Below are positions 1 through 10,500 of a DNA stretch of 64,000 nucleotides, piece by piece. Source of the DNA: Tanytarsus gracilentus (taxonomy: Eukaryota > Arthropoda > Insecta > Diptera > Chironomidae). The stretch covers positions 1,364,001 through 1,428,000 of the forward strand of contig JAXRKN010000033.1 in the NCBI GenBank assembly GCA_038502055.1, written 5' to 3'. The translations under genes were made by a program, and so were the position numbers. Position 1 is the first letter of the stretch. The number at the start of each line of letters is the position of its first letter. The notes below the pieces were generated by a model that ran no database searches, was not told the origin of the DNA, and saw only the letters and a program-made list of their open reading frames with translations.

Positions 1-881
1 TCTCTTTTTGCACCAAACAAAATTGCCGTTTCAATTTGATGTTCTTCATAAAGATCATAAGTGGAATTGCAAGAGTTTAACTGGTGATAGCATTCATTAG
101 TAATTGGCAGTGTTGGTTGGATGATCTATTTTTGAAACTTTTATATCCATTATAATTTTAGATTAAATTTCTTAATTACTTCATAAATTTCCCTATAGTG
201 AGTCGCATTTGTTGAATTTATTCTTGTTGTCGAAAATTTAAAAGGAAATTCGACAGTTAATCCGCGTTTGAATGCTTCGTAAAGCACATCCTCCCACGTT
301 GAAACTTCTTCATCCCAAAGTTCGCCTAATACAACAGGCCAACCACCAATTTCCTCGATTAAACGTTTTAGCGGGGTGATTCCCCGTTTTTTCATAGCCT
401 CTGTCAATTGATCGTTGAAAATAAAAAATTTAAAAAAATTAATTTTTTATACCTCGATCATTGCATGATTTAAAAAATCTTCGAACCATCGCCAGTGGTT
501 CTTGCTCATCTTTCTCGGTTACAAAGAGCTCCACAATTTCTTCAGAGAGCTTTTCATAAAGCATGTAAACTTCACTAAATTCATGAAACTTTGTTGATAA
601 ATTGAACTTTGAGTCCCAATAATTTCCACATGCAAACTCATAAAAGTCGTCACATCTAAAATTTTTAATTAATTTTTTCGGTCCATAAAAAAGCGTGAAA
701 ATTCTCACGGATTCGCTGTGTAATTAATTCTTGACAAAATCAATTCAGAATCTCTAACACATGTCGGACTATCACAGTCTTTAGAAATTATTAAACCAAT
801 CAATGACAAAAGAATTAAAAAATTTGAAAACCTTAAAAAAATAAAAGTTATAAAAATGTCATTAAAAAAATTCAACTCACA
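1..881 (-). CDS. Neprilysin-like M13 metallopeptidase, gene A (5' part only)
   Basis: This is the N-terminal part of a secreted zinc metallopeptidase of the M13 (neprilysin/ECE) family. The catalytic half lies beyond the left edge. Exons read on the minus strand are 881-880, 831-709, 655-453, 400-180 and 125-1 (cut), with introns of 49-54 bp. The start codon is split by the first intron: AT ends at 880 and G is 831. The first about 17 residues form a hydrophobic signal peptide (NFLILLSLIGLII), followed by the family N-terminus with CDDFYEFACGNYW, where the first intron join restores NPCDDF, and GGWPVV. It lies about 200 bp downstream of gene B on the same strand and shares its intron positions, so it is a tandem duplicate. 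The segment after the fourth intron is much more divergent than in genes B and C. Whether the protein is an active peptidase cannot be judged because the HExxH region is outside the window. Confidence 0.85.
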
Positions 882-1088
882 TTTTTTACAATACTTTATT
901 TCAACTAAAAATAACTCTCAAAAAATATATATTTAGAACAGATTTTAGATAAGACTTAATTTCACGCGCGCAACGACATCAGCAAGCTTTCACAATCAAA
1001 TGAGCTAACATAACATTGAAATTTCACGGGTCAAAAAATAATTTAACATTTTTTTAAATACATAACAATGCTTAACATTTACAACTTC

Positions 1089-3678
1089 CTACCACACTCG
1101 ACACTTGTTCGCACTGTTCATTTTTGACTCTAAAGGACAGTCGAAATCACGTGCAAATTCTGCATTGTTAGCCATCGGTCCATTAACTCGAAATTGTTCT
1201 GGAGAATGCGCGTCCATGACTATTTGGAGCTTCATTGCTTCAGGTCGGTCAACTGAGCACCACTGCGATGCAGCTGACACCCAAAACAGTTGTCGAGTGG
1301 TTAAATTGAGATCGGGCAGTGGAAGTTCCTCGCCATTTTCACGAATATTTTTTAAGTATGCATTATAAGCCGCTCGAAGACCGCCTTAAGTATTTTTTTG
1401 TAATTAATAAAATTAAAAAATATTTTTTCATCTCACCATTATCAGCGATATTTTCACCTTGCGTGCTAATTCCATTTAAACTCAATCCCGTTGAATTTTC
1501 AGTGAAATTTGAATATTGATCGATTATACATTGAGCCTTTTCTAAGTACGCTTCTTTTGTCGAATCTAACCACCAATTCACCAAATTTCCACTGGCATCA
1601 AATTGACTTCCCTCATCGTCAAACCCATGCGAGATTTCATGTCCAATAATTGATCCAATAGCAGCGTAATTTAAGTACTTTGGTCGATCAGCCGTAAAAT
1701 AAACGCCTTGAAGAATTCCGGCGGGAACTTGAATAGAATTTTCCAGTGGATCGTAAAATGCATTAATAATTGCAACATAAGCGTGAAGCTTCCAATCCGT
1801 TTTATCGACTGGTTTTCTAAAGTTACGAATTAGCTTTCGAACTTCAAATTTTGAGATGTTCAAAATCGACTCGAAATAATTTACTCCATCCAAAGTGAGA
1901 TCGCTGTAATATTCCACAAGCTTCGAATCGTCCAAAAGTTCATCTGGATATCCGATAAATGCGAGCATATTTTGAACTTTTCCAATCGCCGCCTCCTTTG
2001 TCACCTCATCCATCCACTCAGTTTCATTCAAAATAATTTCAAACTCATTTCGAATCGCTTCGACCATCTCGATTGCAATTTCTCTCGACTCGTGTGGGAA
2101 GAAATTTTTGACATAAAGTGAACTCGTCGCAATCGAAAGGTAGCTTAGCGATGCATCAACGCACTCCTCCCATCGCTTTTCAAAGCTCTGTTGACCGCTA
2201 ATCACTTGACTAAATTGAATATGACGATTACGAATTTCATCATTCAACAAATCAGCGACTGACGATGACATGCGCCAAAATAGATAATTAACTATTACAC
2301 TGTAATTTGTGGTTGAGACATGAGAGTAATTAAAAATTCATTTAAAGTCTTTTTTTTACCGATTCGGTGTATTTTTGAGGAGATTGTAAAGTTTATCGAT
2401 GATTTCTTGAAAGTCCGTTAAAATTATTATTTCATCTTCAGTAATGCTGCTGTTGTGGATGAGTCGATTGAGATATTTGTACCAGTCGTGGATCGGAAAC
2501 ATTCGCTGAAACTCTCTGATTTGAATTGGATTGTACATCAATGACATATTTCGACGTTCCTCTTTAGGAATTGAAATCTAATTTAAAAAATATTTAAAAT
2601 AAAGCCGTTAAATTTTAAAAAATCTCACATTTGCCAAAGCAATTTCAAAATTCAAGACATCTTTCATCTCCAGCTCAGCATTGAACCTATCTGCACCATA
2701 AATTACCGCAGTATCGACAGCATATGAATAATAGGCGGCGACACTTTCATCATCAAAACCTTCAATTAAAAGTTCTCGATCCAATCCGAGAGACATTTGA
2801 TCAATCTGTTTCGCAAACAAAACAAAAAATCACATTACTGACCTACTTCAACAGAAAAGCTGTTAATTCCTTTCTTATACGGCACACGAACTCACGTAAA
2901 TAGCGCGTAGCGTTGAATTTTTCATATCAGTGTCGATTGAGCAATCGAAGAGATAATTTCCACTAAACCCCCGCATTTCCATTTCTAAGACGATGAGTTG
3001 CCACGACCACCTGTTGTGTTGCCAGTTCTTACCCTCGACTACCGGCCAGCCGCCAAGGGCTTCAATTTGTCGCTTTAGTGGCTTTAAACCTTGCTGTTTT
3101 ATTAGTTCTGCAAAATATGAGTTGCCAAATATTTTTTGCATGTGAAAAAAAATGAAAATTGATGGCATGAAAATTTTAATAAATGCAAGGGATGAACACC
3201 TTTGTCTCTAATTTTTGTTACTACCTTCATTCATACAAGCTCGGTAGAGTTTTTTGCTATGCTTAATCGGCTCAATATCGCTTTCGCTTATTGTCTGATT
3301 TAAAATCTCATTTAATTGCTCTTTAAGTTTATCTTCTGTCACTGTCGACACATCAACGCTTGTCTTATCGTCGGGAATCGAAGTTTCAGCGACAAATTTT
3401 CCGCACACGTACATGTAGAAATCATCGCAAGCATCAATCGATGTGTCCAATCGCTTCAGAATATTTTTAGATTCGCGTTCGCACGCTTGCGTAGAGCAGT
3501 AAGTTGTCGAGTCATCGCTCTCGCTTTTACAAAATTTTGTAAGCACACAATTTAGAATGAACACAATTTTTATGAAACTACGAAGAGATTTGGAGAAATG
3601 AAATTATTTTTTTGAGCTATCGGTAATTTATTTTAAATGGTCGCTCATCGAATACCTGTTCTTCTTCTTCTTTGTCAT
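1089..3678 (-). CDS. Neprilysin-like M13 metallopeptidase, gene B (secreted, 713 aa)
   Basis: A complete zinc endopeptidase gene of the neprilysin family, which cleaves small extracellular peptides. Seven exons: 3678-3656, 3577-3225, 3107-2896, 2805-2629, 2577-2360, 2299-1437 and 1384-1089. They total 2142 nt, giving 713 aa. Residues 1-20 (MTKKKKNSF then hydrophobic FIKIVFILNCVL) look like a signal peptide or short anchor, and splicing is needed to reach this ATG. All family hallmarks are present: CDDFYMYVCG, GGWPVV, the substrate-site NAFYD (N507), zinc motif HEISH (548-552), third ligand and acid in GENIAD (E610, D614), and the C-terminal CRVW. The enzyme is therefore probably active, and secreted rather than type II. 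It sits between genes A and C on the same strand. It lacks four introns that gene C has inside the catalytic half, and one further intron is displaced by 7 nt. Confidence 0.93.
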
Positions 3679-4597
3679 AATAACAGAACTTTTGTGCAGA
3701 CAGCAATTGACAAACCTGTAATTTTGATATTTTAAATATTTTCACTGTCGAAATTTATTTCCACTAAAAATGAATGAATTTTTTTTAGTTTTTTTTTCTC
3801 TCGCTCTCACTCGAAACTGTCAGAAGCGTGTTTATGCGCCACGATGTTCCGCTTGACACTGTAATCATTCGCTCACAAAAATATTCTTTTATAGAATTTT
3901 ATTTATCCGATATACGTCGGCATACATATGTTCGTTTAATACGTACATGCTGCTCAGACTTGCTTTCGTGATTTTTTTAAAACAATTCTCCGGCATCAGC
4001 TGTGTGCACTCATCAACATCGGCTAGAACACTGAATCATGCATTGAAGTCTAGCGTTGAATTAATTTTTAAAGCTTTTTATTTTTTATTTTTTATTATTT
4101 TACACAAAAAAAACTTATAGATAAAAAGATTTGTGAAAAAAATTTTAAAAAAAGTTTCTTATCCTTGAATGATTGACTAAAAATTTTTTAATGCTCTAAT
4201 TTACGTTTTATATAAAATCTTTCAATAAATATCTTAATTTTTTTTGCGGCAATCTTTAAGCCGTTAAAGTGTTTAAAAAGTTTGTACACTTGAAATATTT
4301 TAAATTTTGATTATAATTTCCTTTAAGTTTTCAAATTTTAAGCTTGCGATTATTTCTAAAAATTTATTGAGAAAATTAAAAAATATTCTAAAAATTCGTT
4401 AAAAAACTAGAATATGAATTTTAGAGAGATGAAAAAGATTTTCTCTTGTACCACACTTTTAGAAAAGGTTTTTCAATTTTAAAACTTTTCCATAAGTCTG
4501 CATCGAGAGATTTAAATTAGAAGTTAAAGTGGATGCATTCACAACAATGAACATCAAGTCTTTTCTTAAAGTTTTAAAATTGGTAATTTTTGTGTGT
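3679..4597. other. Intergenic spacer between neprilysin genes B and C
   Basis: About 0.9 kb of AT-rich sequence holding the gene B promoter and 5' UTR and the gene C 3' UTR. No open frame or RNA gene could be supported here. Confidence 0.6.
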
Positions 4598-7500
4598 TTA
4601 CCAAACCTCACATTTCTTGACTGGATTCATTGGCGAGCCTTCGGGACAGTTGAAATCTTTAGCGAATTCTTGCATGTTACTTAGCGGTCCCAAAACTCTA
4701 AAACGACCTGGACTGTGTACGCCGGTGGTGATTCTCATTTTCATGGCCTCTGTAAAATATTTATGAGTAAAATTTAAATAGAAAATAAATTAATCTCACC
4801 TGGTCGATAGACACTGCACCATGTTTGTGCTGCTGATATCCAGAAAAGTTGACTTGAGCTAAATTTCAAGCCCGGCAATTGTTTTTCTGCTCCATTTTGT
4901 GTGACCCATTTTTTGTAGGCATGATAAGCTTCTTTAATACCTCCGTTGTCCTGGATTTAAAAAATATTTTTTAATTAATAAATTTTAAGTGTCAATTCTT
5001 TAATAACTCACAGCAATATTTTCACCCTGCGTGTTGATTCCATTCAAATTCAATTCTGTGTCGGGTTCTGTGAAATTTCCGTACTGTTCGATAATGCAAC
5101 GAGCCTTATCCAAGTATGCCAATTTTGTCTCTTCTTCCCACCAATCGACGAGATTTCCATCGGAATCAAATTGACGTCCTTGATCGTCGAAACCTACAAA
5201 AATAATTTAAAGTTAAAACAACATTTAATTTTTTTTAATGAAACGCTTTAAATTTACCATGAGTAATTTCATGTCCGATGACAAAGCCAATTGCACCATA
5301 ATTGAGATATTTTGGACGTTCGGCAGAGAAAAATTGGCCCTGTAATTAATTTAAATTTATTATATTGTGTTCTGTTTCATTTAAAACCTAATACATTACT
5401 TGCAAAATGCCCGCAGGGAATTCTATGAAAATAAAATATAATAAAAGAATCAGAATATGTCAAAGAGTGAAAAATCATCATGCTACATACGAATTGAGTT
5501 CTCGATTGACGAGTAAAATGCATTCACAACAGCCGGTCTTGAGTGAGTAATCCAGTCGGTTTTGTTGACCGGTTGACGAAGTTTTTTGAAGGCTCGATCA
5601 GTGCCGAAAATGTTAATGCTCAAAACCGACTCAAGATATTTGTCTTCGTCAATCTGAACAGGTTTATAGAACTCGACTAGTTTGCTATCGTCCATCAGCT
5701 CATCGGGATAGCCAATATGTGTTACCATGCTCTTGACCTTGCTGAGTGCAGATTCACGTGTTTTGTCATCCATCCATGGAACGGTTTTCAAGATCGACGT
5801 GAATTCTTCTTTGATTGAAGTGACCATCTCTAGAGCGGCAGTTTTAGCGTTTTGTTTGAAATATTTGCGAACATAGAGAGCACCGGCGCCGGTTGAGAGA
5901 CTTCCCGAAGCCAAATCAATGCATTCCTTCCAACGTGGCTCCTGCTCTTGCTTTCCACTGATCGCAGTGCTGTACTGCAGTTGACGTTTCCTGAGTTGTT
6001 CGGTGAGGAAATACGATGAAAATCCGGTGATGCGCCACATTACGTAATTTGCAATTGTTCTACAAAAATAATTGTTTAAAATTGTGAAAAATGTTGTAAA
6101 TTCAAAAATTCACCTCTTTGAAGTCTTCTCCAAAAGTGGTCCAAGTTCATCAAAGAAACTGATAACGCTGATTATGATAATTTCATCTTCCGTCACTTTG
6201 CTAACATCAGGCAAGATTTCATTAAAATATTCCAACTACAAAGAGCTCAATTAAGTAAATATTTAGTTAGAACAATCAAGTCCATTACCCAACTGTTGTA
6301 TGGATATTTTTTCTGTAGCTCTTTAATCGTGATTGGATTGTATAAAGCGGTCGCGTTTCTTCTTTTCTCGTTTGGAAGTGAAATCTGAATACAAAAAAAA
6401 TTAATCAATGTCACTCGAAATTTAAAAAGAGTCAATTAAAGCTCACGTTTGCCAGTGCGAATTCAAAGTCGAGAACTTCACGCATTTCCTTCTCAGCTCT
6501 CTTTCTATCGGCACCATATAAAACGGCCATGTCAACTTGATACGAATGATACGCTTGAACAATTGAATTTTCTAAGCCTTTAATGAGATACTCGCGACTG
6601 AGACCAAGTGCAGCTTGATCGATCTGAAAATGATTAAAGTAATTAAAGGGAAATTTAACTCTTTAACTGTGACTCACATCAATGATGCGTTTTGTTGAAT
6701 TTTTTAAATCAGTTCCAACGGAAAAGTCCAAAATGTAATCAGTTGAGTAGCCACGCTTGCGGAAATCTTTGACCGACTTCTGCCACGACCAGCTCTTTTC
6801 ATCCCAACTATCTCCTTTAACTACCGGCCAGCCACCCATCTCGTCTTGAATGTCAACTAAAGGCTTCAAGCCACGTTCCTCGATGAGCGCTACAAAAATT
6901 TATGAAACCGTATAAAAAAAATTTCAATTTCAAAATTATTGACTTACTTTTATTCATGCACGCCACATAAAGCTTTTTCACCATTTTGAAAGGTTCAATT
7001 TCGTCGTCATCAATGGGTGCAGTTATGATGGTTTTAAGTTGCTCTTGAAGCTTATCGCTGATGACACTGAATGCATTAACGGAGACCTTGTCGTCGGGTA
7101 TCATCGTCTCAGCGAGATACGAGCCACAACTAAATTCATAGAAATCATCGCAAGGCTCGATTGTCGGATCGAGTTGCTCCAGCATTTTTGAGGCGGCATG
7201 TACGCAACCAGGCGTTAGACAAACATCCTCGGTATTTTGTGTTTGCGTTTCGGCTGTGATCAAATGAACTTTGCCACGTGGCGATTCACTTGCTCCAATT
7301 ATTGCCTCAGCGGTGCTTTTCATTGAAGCTATTGTTGTTGAATTTGTTGTTTTTTGTCGCGAACAAAAGGAAAAAGGGAAAAAGGTTTAAATTGTTATAC
7401 AAATAAAGTTGATTGTTTGTCGAACTTTTATGCTTTCTTTTAAAGCGTATTGAAAAATTACTTTTACACTTGTAAATTTATAAAAATTCATCTCACCATC

Positions 7501-10500
7501 TTTTGCCTTATCGTTGAGTATCACAGAAATGAGTGAAATAATAAGTACAACTAATGCTAAACTGCAAACTATGCTAATCAATGTGAGCGCACGCTCTAAA
7601 CCTGTTCGACGTCTCCACCAATTTGGATTCCTGCAACGATAAATTGCCAAAAGCATTTGATTAATATTTTAGTTCGGTATATCGATAAATTTTTACTCCG
7701 TTTATGGGTGGTCGAAATGTAAAAATGCGTTTCACTCTCACAACTAGCCACAACACAGAAATTCCAATTTCAAAGCGTTTAAAAATCAATTGGCTTCGCT
7801 TTATTATTTCTCTCTCTTTCTTTTTAATACATTTTTTCACCGATTGACGATTTTAATGCGACATTTTAATGACGCAACAATAATTGAGTCGTTGGTGCTA
7901 TTAAGTGCTTCAATTTCAATCTTTTCGAGTGCTTTATGTTGTAGGATGTCACTTAAAAAATGTTTCAAAACCCACACGTGGGTGTTGCCGCGTAACCCAC
8001 TTGTAACAGATCAGTGTTTGAAAATCAAGTGCATAAAAAATGAGTTTAAGTCAATCCGGACACTTTGGCTGTCCGTGGCAGTCCTGTTCGACAATTTTTC
8101 AAAAATCGTCTATGTCATTAGATTCCTGGTCCAATTACGAGTTCAACGATCCCATGAAGTCATAGTTCTGAAAAATGGACATTTTGGCTGTCCGGGCACT
8201 ACTGGCCGGCCTTGATTAGCATTTATCAAAAATCATCTATGTCAATGTTCTGGTCAATCACGAGTTCAACGATACCCATGAAGCCATAGTTCTGAAAAAT
8301 GGACATTTGGCTTTACGTTGCACTGATGGCCGTCCATGATGGACATTCATCAAAAATCATTAATGCATTCAGTTTGGTTAATTGGTTAACGAGATAATGA
8401 AGCCATAGTTCTGAAAATTGAACATTTTGGCTGTCCGTGGCACTGCTGGCCGGCCATGATGGACATTCCTCAAAAATCATCTATATCAATCGATTCCTGG
8501 TCCAATCACGAGTTCAACGATACCCATGAAGCCATAGTTCTGAAAAATGGACATTTTGGCTGTCTGTGGCACGACCATAGGTCACGACTCGAAAAATCAT
8601 GTATGTCAATCGATTCCTGGTCAAGTTACGAATCAATGCCAATCGATTTCTGGTCAATCACGAGTTCAACGATACCATGAAGCATATAAGAGAAAATTTG
8701 TATGAAAAATGGACGTTATGGCCGTCCATGGCACGACCATAGGTCATGACTCAAAAAATAGTCAGTGCCTGCACATATAGACCCTAAGAGCTACCATCTG
8801 GCGAAAACTAGAAGTCTCTAGCTGGTCCAGGGACCGAGATCTCGCTTGTGCAGACGGACGGACGGACGGACGGACGGACGGAATCACGAGCATATAAGCG
8901 TTACACCACTTTGTGGGTTACGCTAAAAATTCAAATACAAACTGATTTGTGACAGATATAAGTTGCTCTCGATGATCTTTAATGGCTCATGAGAAATGCA
9001 TTAAAAAATTTAATTTTTCTGAGTTTTAACGTTTAAAGAAATTTTAAAATATTTTTTTGTAAATTTCGCTTTCGCCCGCAATTAATTTCAAAACTTATAA
9101 TTAAATTTTTTATTTTTATATTTTTTCAACTAATTGGAAGTAATTTTAAATTTTGCGTGTTTCCAAAAAAATCTTCCTCCTTTCTCACCAAAATTTAAAC
9201 TCGCTTTTTTAGTTCCCATAACTGCACAAAAAACAATAATTTTTTCAATCAAGCTCCTTATTTCTGTCAATTTCTCAATAATTTTCGAGTGTTTCTTTTT
9301 TTAAAAAGCGGCAAATATTTTTTTCCTTCTTCCTATTAGCGTGCATGCATGTGAGCCACATTAATCCATGGTGTTTGATGTAAGAAGAAGAAGTTATGCA
9401 ATCACATCAATATTAATCATATATGAAAATACTTTCAATGTTGACGCACTTGCTGTTTGGATCTGTTTATGGCTCTCTAATAAATGAGAAAAAAGTTAAT
9501 TCACGACTTTTTTCTGTTGAATTTGTAAGCGATTGAGGAAGAAGAAGAAAATGCTGATTGAGATGTTGCTCATAAAATTTATAATTTCGGGCATTTCCCT
9601 GTTTGATATTTTTAGCTCGAGTTTGTTAAACATGTCACGATAGAAATTGCTGATTTTCTGCTTCATGAAAGTATTTATAAACGGAAATTCACACCAAATG
9701 CAAAACATCCGCTGAAAACAGACTTTTTTGTGATAAATCAGCCAAATAGTAGAACATTGCCGTTAAAAATTGCTGACTCTGAAGGTCGAGTTGAGTATCA
9801 TCATGGAGTTAATTTTAAATCGCCATTTTAGTGTGAACATGTGACATTGATATGAGAATATTTTATCGAAACACGCATCGAAAATGTTAATGATTAGAGA
9901 AGAAGAATTTGCCGATGTGACTTTAATTAATTAACTAATGTAGTATGTGTTAATGATGAACTTCAAGTAATTACAATGTGAAAATCTTGTCACACAAATT
10001 TTTCTATTATGGCGGAGGTATAGTAACTTAGTGAACTTGTTGAGTGGCTTGATGAATACGCTAAAAGGTGTGTCAATGCGATGATATCTCACTTCTTTTG
10101 GATATGAGAGAAAAGAGTTATTTTCATTGCCTTTAATTAACAACCAGCAGATAGATAGATTAAGTTGTCACAATAACGTGTGTGAGCGGCTAAAACATAA
10201 ATTTACTAATTAATTAATTGTCAAGATTTATAATTACTGATTTGAGGGTGAGCGATTAGAATTATGCGTGGTCATAATTTCTTTGGGCTTAATTGAAAAG
10301 GGAGTCACGCATATTTTTTTGATAATGATTTCAAACAATTTTGCACTTCCAGAAATTTTTCAAAAATTATCAACTAATAAATTGCGACTTTAAAATTAAT
10401 CGATGAAATTTCTTAACCTGAAAATTTTCAACTAAATCACATTAAAATTAACTGCGTGATTGATCGTAAATAAATTAATTAACACTTTAACTATCATAAA

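Larger units (their letters stand above)
7961..8929 (+). mobile_element. Unrecognised repeat element, copy 1 (decayed array)
   Basis: The first of three dispersed copies. It begins TGTTTCAAAACCCACACG directly after an A-run. GCGTAACCCAC follows about 35 bp in, and an ATG opens at 8041. Four recognisable 129-bp units follow, then a GGAC tract (8853-8882) and a 3' hairpin ending GTGGGTTACGCT plus AAAAA. The reading frame that is open in copies 2 and 3 is broken here: a base is missing in the first unit (GATCCC for GATACCC near 8148), and more substitutions and deletions follow. The element lies inside intron 1 of neprilysin gene C, antisense to it. Non-autonomous DNA element and retroposon are both possible, and no transposase or reverse transcriptase is visible. 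Confidence 0.85.

Noticed and set aside
7654..7656. ATG at 7656 as the main start of neprilysin gene C
   Set aside because: The following bases are a good splice acceptor (TTGCAG), and the exon at 18622-18480 joins in frame and gives the usual cytoplasmic tail. It is kept only as a possible alternative start.
7961..8929. Element as a Helitron (hairpin and CTAA at the 3' end)
   Set aside because: CT is part of the hairpin rather than about 10 bp past it, the 5' end is not TC, and insertion is in A-runs rather than clearly between A and T. Not excluded, but unsupported.
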